Assembly (NCBI RefSeq): GCF_009455635.1
Contig: NZ_QPER01000002.1
Location: 868,001 to 932,000, forward strand
Direction of reading: 5' to 3'
DNA length: 64,000 bases
From: Paraburkholderia agricolaris
Lineage (GTDB): Bacteria; Pseudomonadota; Gammaproteobacteria; Burkholderiales; Burkholderiaceae
The first letter of the stretch is position 1; each line of letters starts with the position of its first letter. The notes beneath the pieces were generated by a model. It was not told the origin of the DNA, searched no databases, and was given only the letters and a program-made list of their open reading frames with translations. This document shows positions 1 through 9,714 of the stretch, one piece after another. Both the position numbers and the translations under genes were made by a program.

Positions 1-882
1 GAAGTCGTACAGGCGCAGCGCTTCAGGCGACAGCGTTTCGCGCGACAGCGTGCCGATCCACAATGCACGATGAGCCCACGCGTCGGTCAGTTTCACGGCG
101 CGCAGGCCCGCTGCGAGAATTTCCGGGCGCACGGCGCCCTCGGGGAGTACGCCGATGCCGAGCCCGTGCTCGATCATCCGGCAGATGCCGTCGAAGCTGT
201 GCACCTGGATGCGCAGCTTGAGCACCCGGTCCGCGCTGAATGCGGCATCGAGCAGCCGCGCGAGCAGCGAGCTGCCTTCGTTCAGGCCGACGTACTCGAA
301 GTCGAGTGTATCGGCGAAGGCGACTTCTTCGAGGGCGGCGAGCGGATGGCCGGCCGGCACCAGCAGCACGAGTTTGTCCTCGCGATATATGGCCTTGTCG
401 ATACCCGGCGACAGCACATTGTCCGCAAAGATGCCGATATCGGCGTCGCCGTTGCGGATTGCCGCGACGATTTCGTCGCTCAATCGTTCCTCGAGTGAGA
501 TCTTCACGCCGGGGTTGCCGGAGAGAAAAGCCTGCACGTCGTGCGGCAGGAACTGGATGACCGATGACGTGTTGGCCCAGACCCGCACGTGTCCGCGCAC
601 GCCGGCGGCGTAGTCGCTCATTTCGTTGGCCATGCGGTTCACGCGCTCGACGACTTGTCTCGCATGCGCGAGCAAACCCTTGCCGGCGGCGGTCAGCTCG
701 ATGCCGCGCGGTTGCCGCAGCATCAGTGTGCAATCGATGCTATGTTCCAGATCGGTCATGCGTTTGCTGACTGCCGACAGCGTCAGGCAGGTACGCTCGG
801 CCGCCTTCGTCAAGCTGCCGAGTTCCGCGACGACGATGAAAACGCGCAGGGATTGGAGGTCGTAATGTGAGGAGCGGGTCAT
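1..882 (-). CDS. LysR-family transcriptional regulator (3' end cut by window edge)
   Basis: The frame is open for 294 codons from an ATG at 882 to the left edge, so only the extreme C-terminus is missing. The N-terminus (about residues 8-66: LQSLRVFIVVAELGSLTKAA, then LSAVSKRMTDLE) is a LysR winged HTH. The rest reads as a substrate-binding domain, with the typical segment IRNGDADIGIF and a later MIEHGLGIGVLPEG. LysR proteins bind upstream of a usually adjacent or divergent target and respond to a small ligand. The gene facing it at 1169 is a small exported protein of unknown function, so the target cannot be named. Length and domain order are normal for the family. Confidence 0.9.
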   Translation of the reverse strand, partial: MTRSSHYDLQSLRVFIVVAELGSLTKAAERTCLTLSAVSKRMTDLEHSIDCTLMLRQPRGIELTAAGKGLLAHARQVVERVNRMANEMSDYAAGVRGHVRVWANTSSVIQFLPHDVQAFLSGNPGVKISLEERLSDEIVAAIRNGDADIGIFADNVLSPGIDKAIYREDKLVLLVPAGHPLAALEEVAFADTLDFEYVGLNEGSSLLARLLDAAFSADRVLKLRIQVHSFDGICRMIEHGLGIGVLPEGAVRPEILAAGLRAVKLTDAWAHRALWIGTLSRETLSPEALRLYDF

Positions 883-1168
883 GGGTGTGGTTCGTTTAGC
901 GAGCGGCACAGCGACAGTCCCGCGCGTCGGATCCTCGCGTGCTGGACCGACTTCATGTGAAGCATAGCAGGGCGACGGAATTGGGCAGGCGCGTGAGTTA
1001 TGCGGCACGGAATACGGCCTGGCGCTTGTCGTGCGCGGGTTTCGGCCGGTCTGAGCGTCACCGCACAGACTGGCGGCACGAGCGGTACGATTCTGAAATC
1101 TCAACGATCTGCTACCTTATGTGCTCGGGCTTCTCGAGGCAATCCAGCAGAACGATCGCGCTACGACG

Positions 1169-1615
1169 ATGAAACCATCCACTCTTCGCATGCTAGTCGC
1201 CCTTGTGTCGCTGGGCGTGGGATTATCTTCCGCCGCGTGCAATGCCTATGCGCTCGACACGCAGCTGAACTGTCAGTCGAATCCGCATGATTTCATTGCT
1301 CCGCTTCTGGACGAACAGTCGATCGATCCGAAGCCAATACGCATTGAAGCGAACTCGGTCAACGCGTTTCGTCCCGCGCGCGGCAGCAACCTGACGGCAT
1401 TTGGCTTTCACGTCTCGGCCGTTTTCGGATATGCGCAGAACGATCCGATTTTCAAACAGGGCAGCGGCCAGCCGCTCAAGTCTTCAACGTATGGCGTGGT
1501 GGTGAGAGGGTCTGCCACATCGGTTGAGGCGAGCGTACGGCAGGCTGGCAGCAATGCAGGCATTCGCGAGGTCATACCGTTTTTTCTGACTGCGGTTTTT
1601 TGCGGTGGGCATTGA
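1169..1615 (+). CDS. Small exported protein of unknown function
   Basis: 148 residues from the ATG at 1169. An in-frame ATG at 1121 is possible, but it would place 16 polar residues before the hydrophobic segment. Residues 1-28 look like a signal peptide (MKPSTLRMLVALVSLGVG, then a small-residue stretch ending near AYA-LD). There is a Cys at the end of the hydrophobic core, but the residue three before it is Ser, so a lipobox is not convincing. The mature part has two Cys residues (LNCQS near the N-terminus and FCGGH at the C-terminus) that could form a disulfide in the periplasm. I do not recognise a family. No clear ribosome binding site precedes either start. Confidence 0.6.
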   Translation: MKPSTLRMLVALVSLGVGLSSAACNAYALDTQLNCQSNPHDFIAPLLDEQSIDPKPIRIEANSVNAFRPARGSNLTAFGFHVSAVFGYAQNDPIFKQGSGQPLKSSTYGVVVRGSATSVEASVRQAGSNAGIREVIPFFLTAVFCGGH

Positions 1616-1705
1616 GACTGATCCTTACCCTACTCAGTTCGTCCATTTCCACAATAGCGCCAGGGCAATCAAGGCCGCCGTTGGATCTTGAACGCTGGCG
1701 TATGA

Positions 1706-1739
1706 ACCACGGGCGGGACTTCTCAGCCCCGCCCGTGGT
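1706..1739. terminator. Perfect 12-bp hairpin between convergent genes
   Basis: ACCACGGGCGGG at 1706-1717 and its exact complement at 1728-1739 flank a 10-nt loop. It lies between the end of the exported-protein gene (1615) and the end of the NmrA gene (1785), which converge. There is no long T run on either side, so it is a terminator-like stem, possibly bidirectional, rather than a textbook intrinsic terminator. Confidence 0.6.
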
Positions 1740-1784
1740 CCGCGTGCCTGTCTTTAGACAGCGCGTTTGACCCATCCTGATCGA

Positions 1785-2663
1785 TCAACCCTTCGTCCAT
1801 GCGGCGGCCGAGGCCATCGCGAAGTCCCGATACGATCTTGGCTGCCGCCCGAGCAGCGCGGCGAGGCGTTCGATCTCGGCTTTCGAAGCGACCGCGCCGT
1901 CCAGTTGATAGCGGCGCATCATCAGACGCATGTCGTAGGCGAGCCAACCTGGTGCGACCGCCTTGAGACGCTGTTCGAGGATGTCGAGATCGTCGCCGCC
2001 GTAGCGGACCGGGCGTCCCAATGCCTCGGCCCAGATCGCGGCGATGGTGTCCGACGTCAGCGCATCGGGCCCGACGAGTTCGTACGTCTCACGTGGCAGC
2101 CGATCGGCGGCGCGCTCGCGGCGCAGGAGTTCGCGTGCGGCGGCGTCGCCGATATCGCGGACATCGACCATCGAAATACCTTTGCTGCCAATCGGCATGC
2201 CGTAGACGCCGTGTGTCAGCAGCGGGTCTTTCTGCCGGGCATCGTTCTGGATGAAATACGCGGGGCGCAGCACCGTCGCCGGCAGATCGGTGTGCTCGAT
2301 CATGCGTTCCACTGTGTGCTTGCCGGTGAAGTGAGGCACATCGACATACTCCGCACCCTTGAAAACCGACAGATAAACAATGCCCTTCACGCCGGCTTCC
2401 CGCGCGACGCTGAGCGTCTGCAGCGCCTGTGTCAGTTCGTCGGCGGCGTTGGGGGCGAGCAGGAACAAGGTGCTGACGCCGTTCATTGCGCGCCGTATTG
2501 CGTCGATGTCGGACAGGTCGCCTTTGACCGCGATGACGCCGGCGGGAAATTGGGCTTTTTCCGGCGAGCGGGTCAGGGCGCGCACGTCGGCGCCGCTGCC
2601 GTTCAGATGGTCGAGAACCTGCTTGCCGATTACGCCTGTGCTGCCAGTTACGAGGATTGCCAT
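1785..2663 (-). CDS. NmrA/QorB-like NAD(P)-binding oxidoreductase
   Basis: 292 residues from the ATG at 2663, chosen because AGGAG lies about 8 nt upstream; an upstream in-frame start at 2744 lacks this. The protein opens with MAILVTGSTGVIGKQVL, the GxxGxxG dinucleotide-binding loop of atypical short-chain dehydrogenases. It continues with DVRALTRSPEK and DLSD, as in NmrA-type proteins, and has no canonical YxxxK catalytic pair in the usual place. Family members are either NAD(P)H:quinone reductases of the QorB type or redox-sensing regulators; the sequence does not decide. It is transcribed divergently from the LysR gene at 2779 across 115 bp, the usual arrangement for a LysR regulator and its target. 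Confidence 0.88.
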   Translation of the reverse strand: MAILVTGSTGVIGKQVLDHLNGSGADVRALTRSPEKAQFPAGVIAVKGDLSDIDAIRRAMNGVSTLFLLAPNAADELTQALQTLSVAREAGVKGIVYLSVFKGAEYVDVPHFTGKHTVERMIEHTDLPATVLRPAYFIQNDARQKDPLLTHGVYGMPIGSKGISMVDVRDIGDAAARELLRRERAADRLPRETYELVGPDALTSDTIAAIWAEALGRPVRYGGDDLDILEQRLKAVAPGWLAYDMRLMMRRYQLDGAVASKAEIERLAALLGRQPRSYRDFAMASAAAWTKG

Positions 2664-2705
2664 GATTTTCTCCTGGGGTTGAATGGACTGGGTTAGTCCG
2701 TGAGA

Positions 2706-2718
2706 CGAACAATATTCG
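2706..2718. promoter_or_regulatory. Candidate LysR operator in divergent intergenic region
   Basis: CGAA-N5-TTCG forms a short dyad in the 115-bp region between the NmrA gene and its LysR regulator. A second overlapping dyad, GAAC-N7-GTTC, lies at 2707-2721. LysR regulators typically bind such interrupted dyads between divergent genes. The dyads are short and could be chance. Confidence 0.35.
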
Positions 2719-2778
2719 TTCCATTGGTTGACCGAAAGTGACAAAATTCAGACACCTCGTCTCATAAACGGAACGATC

Positions 2779-3669
2779 ATGGATTTGACCTCGCTGGCGG
2801 ATTTCAATGCGGTTGCCTTGCACGGTGGCTTCGGGCCGGCCAGTCGCGCGCTCGACCGTCCCAAGGCCACGCTGTCACGGCGCGTGGCCGAGCTGGAAGA
2901 CGACCTCGGTGTGCGGCTGATCGAGCGGGGCGCACGCCGGTTGCGTCTGACGGAGGAAGGTCTTGCGCTCCACGAGCGCACGCGAGGGCTCATGGCGGAA
3001 ATTCAGGAGGCGGGCGAAGCAGTCGCGTCGCGCGCGCCGGTGCCGCGCGGGCGCTTGCGCATCAGCGCACCGGTTGTGTTCGCGCACGTCCTGCTGTGCC
3101 AGATCGCGGCGCGTTTTGCACTGGCCTATCCGCAGGTCGAGCTCGAGATCATCGCGGAAGACCGGGTTGCGGATCCGGTGGAGGACGGCTACGACCTGGT
3201 GATCCGTATCGATCCACGGCCCGACGCGCAACTCGTCGGGCGGCGCATTCTCAGTGACGAGCGTCTCGTGGTCGCGGCGCCGGGTATGTCGATACCGTCG
3301 GCGTCGGCGATGTCCACAAGCGAAGCCGATGCGCTTCAGGTGCCGGCCGTCATGTTCGCCGCGGCGCCGCCCGGCGCGCTCTGGAACATGCGCACGGAAG
3401 CCGGCGATGTGAGGGTCATCCAGCCGATGCCGGTGCTGCGGATGTCGTCGCTATTGATGGTGCGCGAGGCGGTGCTGCAAGGCGTGGGCGCAGCACTCCT
3501 GCCGCGCTTGCTGGTCGAGCAGGATGTGCGCGCGGGCCGGCTCGTTTGCTGGGGCACGGCAACGGGTGCGTCCGTGGAGGTCTGGGCGCTTTATAGTTCG
3601 CGCCGCTTGCTGAGCGCCAAGGTCCGCGCGTTCATGGACATGCTGAAACCGGACACAGGCATGGTCTGA
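2779..3669 (+). CDS. LysR-family transcriptional regulator
   Basis: 296 residues. The ATG at 2779 starts exactly at the family N-terminus (MDLTSLADFNAVALHGGFG). The HTH follows at residues 3-60 (ASRALDRPKATLSRRVAELE, then GVRLIERGARRLRLTEEG). The C-terminal part is an effector domain with the typical sequence of PRGRLRISAPVVF, DGYDLVIRID and a final VLQGVGAALLPRLLVEQDV. It is divergent from the NmrA-family oxidoreductase at 1785-2663, which is its probable target. It resembles the CrgA/DsdC-like branch that controls quinone or aldehyde reductases, but this is inference from context. Confidence 0.92.
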   Translation: MDLTSLADFNAVALHGGFGPASRALDRPKATLSRRVAELEDDLGVRLIERGARRLRLTEEGLALHERTRGLMAEIQEAGEAVASRAPVPRGRLRISAPVVFAHVLLCQIAARFALAYPQVELEIIAEDRVADPVEDGYDLVIRIDPRPDAQLVGRRILSDERLVVAAPGMSIPSASAMSTSEADALQVPAVMFAAAPPGALWNMRTEAGDVRVIQPMPVLRMSSLLMVREAVLQGVGAALLPRLLVEQDVRAGRLVCWGTATGASVEVWALYSSRRLLSAKVRAFMDMLKPDTGMV

Positions 3670-3852
3670 CTGACTGCTCCGTCAACCGCGCAAGCGTGCG
3701 CAGTGAGTGTGCGATAGGCACCGACATCAACTTCAGCGATGCTCGCAAGCTTGGCAAATGGTCGAAAAAAATGCTTTCTGAATTTTTCACGCTTTTCTCG
3801 ATGATACGGTGATTAATATTATCGGGGGACCACTGTCAGGAGAGCATCGCCC

Positions 3853-5787
3853 ATGGTTAGAAAACGAATTCGCGCTGTGCTGCATGGCGCGGCAATCGCA
3901 GCAATCGCGACGATTAGCGTGTTTGCATCAGCGTGTCAGGCGCAGTACACCACCGACTGGCTGGCGAACACATTCGGAACGCTTGCTACGCACGTGGGCA
4001 ACACAGCGCGCTCAATGTGGGTCGCGCCAGAAGGCGTGATCTATACCGCATCCATGTGGGATGAAAACGAGGGCGGCGTTGCGATCTATCAGAATGGCAA
4101 GAGTATCGGTTCGATTGGAATCAACAGCGAGTTTCAGGGCGGAGCCATCACGGGGAATGCCACGTCCATCTTCGCCGCCTTGCAGTACAGCACCAAGTAC
4201 GGCAGCGGGGCGGTAGGACGCTACAACCGCGCGACTCAGCAACGCGATCTTCTCATTCCAGTAAGCGCCTGGAATGCCGTCAAGCGGGCTGACGTGATTA
4301 CCGGACTCGCGACAGCCGGCTCGCTCCTTTATGCGAGCGACTTTTTGGGTAATCGCGTTCGCGTCTATACGACCGATGGCGTGTGGCAGCAGGACATTAA
4401 CGTATCGGGTCCCGGAGCGCTCGCTTTGGATAGCGCGGGCAATCTCTGGGTCGCGCAGCAAAGCGCGGCCACGGTCGTTGAGTTCAGCTCGGGCGGCGCG
4501 CTGTTGAACACGATTCAGATGCCTGCCGTCTCGCGACCCTCCGCGCTGTACTTCGATGCATCGTCTGGACAACTGATGGTTGGCGATCAGGGTCCCGACA
4601 TGAATATCAAGCGTTATACCGTCTCGGGTACGCCGACTCTAGTCGGCACGTTCGGCATTCAGGGCGGCTATCTCGACACTACTACTGGCATCAAGGGCCA
4701 GGTTGGCGACAAGCGCTTCACGCGTGTTGTGGGCATCGGTAAAGACGCAGCCGGCAACCTGTATGTGCTCAACAACCCATGGGGCGGAGGTTGGGACCTC
4801 GGCCGCAACGGCGGCACCGACATTCACGCGTACGACAGTACCGGCAATCTGCAATGGAAGCTTCAGTCGCTCAACTTCGAGGCGGTCGCCGCGCCGGATC
4901 CGCTTACCGACGGTGCCTATTTCTATGGCGGCACGAACATTTACACCGGCACGGCCGGCGGCACCTTTGTCGCGAACACGGTCGACCCGTTCAGCTATCC
5001 GTCCGATCCGCGCCTCAACATGAACGATACGCAGCGCGACGAGCACTTCGGTCAGCTCGTTAGCGTGGGCGGAAACCGGATTCTCGTGGCGTCCGGCCAG
5101 AACCCCGGCATCTTCTACTTTTTCCATTTCAATTCCGCGAGCGGCTACATTGCCATTCCGGACGCGTCGATTCCAGGTCCGGCTTTCAACACGACACTAT
5201 CGGTCACCGGGGGATTTTGCATCGATAGCAGGGGAGACGTGTGGGCCGGTCTGGACAGGACGAATCACATCTACCACTACCCGTTGACGGGTTTCGATGG
5301 CGAAGGCAAGCCGATATGGGGACCCGGAATCGCCATTTCCATTCCGCAGAGTATCCGGCCATTGACGCGCATCATCTACCTGCCGGAGAGCGACACCATG
5401 ATCCTCGCGCAAGGCATTGCCGGCAGTTGGGACTGGACGGCGATGCAATCGAGAATCGAGGTGTATCACGGCTGGAGCGCGGGCAACACCACGAAGCCCA
5501 ATCCGGTGATCAACCTCACCAGCGCCAATCCCAAGTCGATCGCGGCTGCGGGGAATTATCTGTTTGTCGGTTACGTGCATACGGTGCCCAACATCGACGC
5601 CTTCAACCTCACGACGGGGAATCTCGATACGACGCTGATCAATTCGAGTGGGGGGACGGTCGACGTGGGCAACGACGTGGATTCGATGTATGGCCTCAGG
5701 GCTTACCTTAGGTCGGCCGGTGAGTACGTGATCACGAAAGACAACTACAACGGCTCCAGCGTGATCGTTTATCGCTGGACACCCTGA
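3853..5787 (+). CDS. Exported beta-propeller-like protein (NHL/SMP-30-like repeats)
   Basis: 644 residues. The N-terminus (MVRKRIRAVLHGAAIAAIATI, cleavage probably after CQA near residue 31) is a Sec signal peptide, so the protein acts in the periplasm or outside. The mature part has repeated blade-like motifs: LALDSAGNLWVAQQ, IGKDAAGNLYVLNN and CIDSRGDVWAGLD, each of the D-x-x-G-N/D-hydrophobic-W/Y-V type seen in NHL and SMP-30 propellers. No catalytic residues could be assigned with confidence. It stands alone between a LysR gene and an 859-bp non-coding stretch. An AGGAG 12 nt upstream of the ATG is a weak ribosome site. The function is unknown. Confidence 0.75.
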   Translation: MVRKRIRAVLHGAAIAAIATISVFASACQAQYTTDWLANTFGTLATHVGNTARSMWVAPEGVIYTASMWDENEGGVAIYQNGKSIGSIGINSEFQGGAITGNATSIFAALQYSTKYGSGAVGRYNRATQQRDLLIPVSAWNAVKRADVITGLATAGSLLYASDFLGNRVRVYTTDGVWQQDINVSGPGALALDSAGNLWVAQQSAATVVEFSSGGALLNTIQMPAVSRPSALYFDASSGQLMVGDQGPDMNIKRYTVSGTPTLVGTFGIQGGYLDTTTGIKGQVGDKRFTRVVGIGKDAAGNLYVLNNPWGGGWDLGRNGGTDIHAYDSTGNLQWKLQSLNFEAVAAPDPLTDGAYFYGGTNIYTGTAGGTFVANTVDPFSYPSDPRLNMNDTQRDEHFGQLVSVGGNRILVASGQNPGIFYFFHFNSASGYIAIPDASIPGPAFNTTLSVTGGFCIDSRGDVWAGLDRTNHIYHYPLTGFDGEGKPIWGPGIAISIPQSIRPLTRIIYLPESDTMILAQGIAGSWDWTAMQSRIEVYHGWSAGNTTKPNPVINLTSANPKSIAAAGNYLFVGYVHTVPNIDAFNLTTGNLDTTLINSSGGTVDVGNDVDSMYGLRAYLRSAGEYVITKDNYNGSSVIVYRWTP

Positions 5788-6646
5788 TCGGTTTTCTGCC
5801 GCGATTATGATCAGATGAAAAGACGCGGTGCGCGTTTGACGCTTTGTTGATTTCGCACCGCGCGGCTCTCACGACTATTCGTTTGCCGTCGCTCACATTG
5901 ATATTAATAATATAAAAACGTGCGACGTTATTCTCCTGCGTGAGTTATTTATTTTTCTTCGGCAAGAGTCAAAGACTTGCGTTTTCCGTGCCTCGGTGAG
6001 GCAGAGATTTTCCGTTGCCCCGGCTTTGGAAAACCGTCGGAAGCGTTTCCCGTAAGATTCTTTGAACTACTACTTATCACCACGATCGCAGTCACGTTAC
6101 AGAGATGAAACGTTTATAATTCGTCTGCCAAAAACTGGCTGTAACTAATGCCGGGCATGCGCCCGAAACTCGCGTCGATCAAGTAAAGCTTGCGTGGCAG
6201 GCGTTTTCGCGACGCTGGATCAGCTTACTCAAACAAACGGGTTGCGAATGAGTCAAGCGACTTTAACGCTACCTGTCAGCAACTTTCATAGGTGTTGCGA
6301 TACCGGAATTGGGCTCGAAACCTAATTAGTTTCGTTCCGGGCGCACCTGCCGTGTTCTGGATTTGCCTTGACTGAAATCGAGGCAGCCAGGTTCGCCGTC
6401 AATCATTGAAGAACTTCATCACGCAAACTTTTTGGTTATTGGTAAGGATTACGTAATAAACATCTGCTGGCTAATGACAAGTCGAAATGCTGGACGTGCT
6501 TCCGGCTGGCGACGCTCGGCATGCGGTCTCATCGCGTTCACCGATTCAACTCTCTCTGTACCCAGAACAACGTCAAAGTGGGACGACCTGGTTCGATCTC
6601 GCTCAATCCTCGGGGATAACCTGATTCCTAGCGACACACATCGACA
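5788..6646. other. Long non-coding stretch upstream of the glycoside hydrolase gene
   Basis: 859 bp, more AT-rich than its surroundings, with no convincing gene. Just after the upstream gene there is a perfect 9-bp inverted repeat (CGCGGTGCG at 5824-5832, complement at 5854-5862). This may act as a terminator, although no T run follows. A TATAAT hexamer sits at 6115-6120 with only a weak -35 at about 6091. If it is used, the hydrolase mRNA would have a leader of about 520 nt. A 72-codon ORF at 6432-6650 has no ribosome site or recognisable content and is not called. Confidence 0.5.
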
Positions 6647-8941
6647 ATGACGAGAAACTTCAAACTTCTAGGGGTTGCGGCAGCAACCGTACTGGCATGG
6701 TTTGGCGCAGAAAATGCGCAGGCCGCGACGAGCACCATCACGGTCGCGGGACTGCAATACAAGTTGTGCGCGCAAGAGAATGGCACCTGCAAATTCCTCG
6801 GCACGGCTTCGGTGGTGTTCGGTGCAGTTCCGCCCACCGCGCCGTCGGCCATGCTGACGGCGCCCGCTACCTTTAGCAACGGCGTTGGGTGTTATGTCGG
6901 CGCGGTTTCGCAGACAGATCCCGCATTCGGCTATGGCAAGTCATGCTGGGTGAGGGCGGTTGCCGCCAGCGCTACGCCAACGCCTACGCCGGCTCCGACG
7001 CCAACGCCGACGCCGACGCCGACGCTAACGCCAACGCCGACGCCGACGCCGACGCCAACGCCGACGCCAACGCCAACGCCAACGCCAACGCCAACGCCAA
7101 CGCCAGCACCGGCACCGGCACCGGCACCGGCACCCACGCCGACTCCAACCCCGACGCCTGGCAGTTCAACCCTCTCGTGCGGCACGCCCACGCACACCGC
7201 AGGCGGAACCGCCAACGGAGTGATCAGCGCCGACACTCCCACCACCGACGGCCTGCGCATTTTCCAGAACAATGCACCGTTCAAGCTCGCGATTACGACA
7301 AACGCGCCGAACTCGGATACCGTCGTCTGGTCCGTGGCGGATTCGAATGGCGCGATCAAGACGCAGGGCAGTTTCGCGGTGAGCGCCGGTGTGCAAACCA
7401 ACTCGATTCCGTGTACGTCGACGTGGTCCGGCTATGGTGCGCTGACCGCGACGCTGCGCTCGAACGGCGGTACCTTGCCAAACAGCGGTACGCGTCCGGT
7501 GGGCATCGCAACCTTCGGCGTGCTGCCGAACCTGACGCCGGTGCTGGGCACCGTCACATACGCACATCAGGATCAGCACCGCTTCGGTATGCAGGGCTTC
7601 AATGGGAACATCGCCGCACTGCATGACATGGGCGTCTCGTGGACCATCGACGACCGCGAGGTATCGGCAATGGAACCCAATGGCCCCAACACGTACACGC
7701 CGAGCGTGAACGATCTCGATCCGTTCTACAAGGCAAATCCCGATCAGATGCGCATCGTGCGTCTTGATGGACTGCCGGCCTGGGATTCGAAGACGGGCCA
7801 ATACAACGACAGCTACTATGCACCGTCGAACATGCCGGAGTTCCAGAGCTTCATGGCCAAGGTCGGCACCGATACCAGCCTGATTCGCGCGGCAAACTAC
7901 CCGAACCAGCAGAGCGACTATTATCAGGTGACCTGGGAGCCGAGCCTCGGCTGGGCGGATAGCAATGCGAACTTCGTTGCCATGTACAAGGCTGCGTACC
8001 AGGGCATTCATTCGACCGATCCGAATGCCGTCGTGATGGGCCCGACCAACCCGTTCCCGGCGAATTGCAGCACCTGCACGACCGGTTATCTGCAAACGTT
8101 CGGTGCGCTGGGTCTGTGGAATTACATTGATGCGGTCTCGACGCATGGCTACTGGAATGCGGGCACCTATCCGGCTCATCCGCCGGAGTTGCAGGACTCC
8201 GATCCGAGTACGGCAAACCAGGCGAACGCGCTCGATAACCAGATGACGCAATTGCGTTCGGTGATGCAGGCCGGTAAGCCGAACATGAAGCTCTTCGTTA
8301 CCGAACAAGGCACGAGCTACGATCCGGGTCTTAACTATGGTCCCACGGTGCCGTCACAGAACCAGTTGTTTGCCCAGGCCGCGGTTGGTGTGCGTTCGCA
8401 CATTATTGTGCTGGGTGGCGGCGCGCAGTTGACGACGCTTTTCTACGGTGCCGACTATCCCGGCGAAGTGGGATACGGCACGTTCTTCGACCTGAATGAC
8501 GCTCAAGGCGCATACGGTGCGTCGAACCTTTCGCCGAAGCCCGAAGCAATGGCCTTCGCCACGATGACGCGTGTGCTGGACGGCACGAATACATTGGGCC
8601 GGATCACGGGTACGCCGTCGGGAACCTTTGCGTATGCGTTCCAGCAACTCGGTAACGGCAAGGTGGTGACGGCTGCATGGGCGCATAGCAACGCGCAGTG
8701 GCCCGCGAGCGGCGGTCTTTATAGCCAGACCTACTCGACGAGCTATACGCTTCAGGTCGACAGCGCGGGTACGTCGGGCAATGTGACGAAGATCGACGGG
8801 TATGGCAACACCAGCACGCTTGCCTATACGAACGGGCAGGTCACGCTGACCCTCACGGAAGTGCCGCAGTACATCGTGTCGAACAACGCGACGGTTGCCA
8901 AGGCCAACGCGACTGTTCCGCTCGGCTATATGGGCCAATAA
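6647..8941 (+). CDS. Secreted glycoside hydrolase-like protein with Thr-Pro linker
   Basis: 764 residues. Residues 1-26 are a signal peptide ending AENAQA. A small N-terminal domain (27-105) is followed by a Thr-Pro/Ala-Pro linker at about 110-171 encoded by hexanucleotide repeats. A beta-rich module follows, and then a probable TIM-barrel from about residue 300. In the barrel, QVTWEPS (Glu431) and [10 protein letters not shown] (Glu553) fit the acid/base and nucleophile glutamates of clan-A glycoside hydrolases (GH5/GH39-like), 122 residues apart as expected for strands 4 and 7. MGVSWTIDD and VSTHGYWN are also barrel-like. The substrate is unknown, possibly an exopolysaccharide or plant glycan. 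The assignment is from motifs only. Confidence 0.72.
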   Translation: MTRNFKLLGVAAATVLAWFGAENAQAATSTITVAGLQYKLCAQENGTCKFLGTASVVFGAVPPTAPSAMLTAPATFSNGVGCYVGAVSQTDPAFGYGKSCWVRAVAASATPTPTPAPTPTPTPTPTLTPTPTPTPTPTPTPTPTPTPTPTPTPAPAPAPAPAPTPTPTPTPGSSTLSCGTPTHTAGGTANGVISADTPTTDGLRIFQNNAPFKLAITTNAPNSDTVVWSVADSNGAIKTQGSFAVSAGVQTNSIPCTSTWSGYGALTATLRSNGGTLPNSGTRPVGIATFGVLPNLTPVLGTVTYAHQDQHRFGMQGFNGNIAALHDMGVSWTIDDREVSAMEPNGPNTYTPSVNDLDPFYKANPDQMRIVRLDGLPAWDSKTGQYNDSYYAPSNMPEFQSFMAKVGTDTSLIRAANYPNQQSDYYQVTWEPSLGWADSNANFVAMYKAAYQGIHSTDPNAVVMGPTNPFPANCSTCTTGYLQTFGALGLWNYIDAVSTHGYWNAGTYPAHPPELQDSDPSTANQANALDNQMTQLRSVMQAGKPNMKLFVTEQGTSYDPGLNYGPTVPSQNQLFAQAAVGVRSHIIVLGGGAQLTTLFYGADYPGEVGYGTFFDLNDAQGAYGASNLSPKPEAMAFATMTRVLDGTNTLGRITGTPSGTFAYAFQQLGNGKVVTAAWAHSNAQWPASGGLYSQTYSTSYTLQVDSAGTSGNVTKIDGYGNTSTLAYTNGQVTLTLTEVPQYIVSNNATVAKANATVPLGYMGQ
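6974..7159 (+). repeat. In-frame hexanucleotide repeat encoding Thr-Pro/Ala-Pro linker
   Basis: About 31 copies of ACGCCN (with CTAACG and GCACCG variants) run through the linker of the exported hydrolase. Each 6-bp unit encodes Thr-Pro or Ala-Pro. Loss or gain of units changes linker length without shifting the frame, so length variation between strains is likely. Confidence 0.95.
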
Positions 8942-8954
8942 GGCCGCGTAGTAC

Positions 8955-8986
8955 CGGCGCGCCGCGGATAAAGCAGCGGCGCGCCG
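8955..8986. terminator. 11-bp GC-rich hairpin between convergent genes
   Basis: CGGCGCGCCGC at 8955-8965 pairs perfectly with 8976-8986 around a 10-nt loop. It sits between the stop of the hydrolase gene (8941) and the stop of the opposite-strand regulator gene (8993), where a bidirectional transcription stop is expected. No T tract follows on either strand. Confidence 0.6.
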
Positions 8987-8992
8987 ATCAAC

Positions 8993-9637
8993 TCAGGCTG
9001 CCGCGTCGCGCAGATCTCTTATGTGTTGATACACGGTCGCGCGCCCCATTCCCAGCACGTTTGCCACGTAGTTTGCAGCACTTTTCCCTTTGAACGCACC
9101 TTCGGCCCACAGCGCTTCGACCAGCTCGCGACGATGGTCGCGGGTCAGTGAATTCAATGCCAACTGGCGCTCCTGAAGCCACGTGTGCAGAAACGTGTTG
9201 ATACGCTCCTGCCAGTCGTCCTTGAACAATTCTTCGGGTTGTTTGACCACGCCGGCACCTGAGATCACCCGGTCGATAACATGTTTCATGTCCTCGAAGA
9301 CCGCAATGTTGTAGTTCACGCACATCACACCAACGGCAACCCCGGCGTCGTCAAACAGCACCGTGCTGACGCAGCGCATCCGCCGGCCGTCCCAATTGAT
9401 CTTCTCGTATGGGCCGACCGTGCCTGACTCCACCGAATGGTCGATTTCTTCCAGTGCCGATTCGTCACCCAGTTCACGCTTGGACAGGTTGTTGGCTATG
9501 TACGCAACGGTCTGACTTTGCAAGTCATGGATGACGACTTCGACGTACGGGAAAAAGAGCAGTGCGATACCATCGGCGACACGGCCGTATCGATCCAGAA
9601 GAAGCTTGCGTGCGGCCGTTGTCTTAGTCTTTCGCAT
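8993..9637 (-). CDS. YheO/DauR-type regulator (PAS_6 + HTH_22)
   Basis: 215 residues from the ATG at 9637. A longer in-frame start at 9718 would overlap the upstream gene's stop as ATGA and add 27 residues; neither has a good ribosome site. The N-terminal half (RYGRVADGIALLFFPYVEVVIHDL, shown here in part) is the PAS-like domain of the YheO family. The C-terminal 60 residues (RRELVEALWAEGAFKGKSA, then VANVLGMGRATVYQHIRD) are its HTH. DauR of Pseudomonas aeruginosa, from this family, represses dauBA for D-arginine use. Here the gene follows an ornithine-cyclodeaminase-family gene on the same strand and faces a D-amino-acid dehydrogenase operon, so the same logic is likely. The effector is unknown. 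Confidence 0.85.
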   Translation of the reverse strand: MRKTKTTAARKLLLDRYGRVADGIALLFFPYVEVVIHDLQSQTVAYIANNLSKRELGDESALEEIDHSVESGTVGPYEKINWDGRRMRCVSTVLFDDAGVAVGVMCVNYNIAVFEDMKHVIDRVISGAGVVKQPEELFKDDWQERINTFLHTWLQERQLALNSLTRDHRRELVEALWAEGAFKGKSAANYVANVLGMGRATVYQHIRDLRDAAA

Positions 9638-9714
9638 AGGGATGGGGGAGATTCCAGGGTTCGGAAAGTCTGCAACGTGTAGCGTCACGGTGCGGCGAAT
9701 CCGCATGACGCGCG

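Noticed and set aside
6432..6650. 72-codon ORF before the hydrolase gene
   Set aside because: No ribosome site, overlaps the hydrolase start, and composition is unlike neighbouring genes.
6974..7159. Repeat array as a possible CRISPR
   Set aside because: Units are 6 bp, contiguous without spacers, and in frame within a coding sequence.
7166..8308. 380-codon minus-strand frame antisense to the hydrolase gene
   Set aside because: Shadow frame with Arg-rich, motif-free translation; the plus-strand frame has a signal peptide and catalytic-type motifs.
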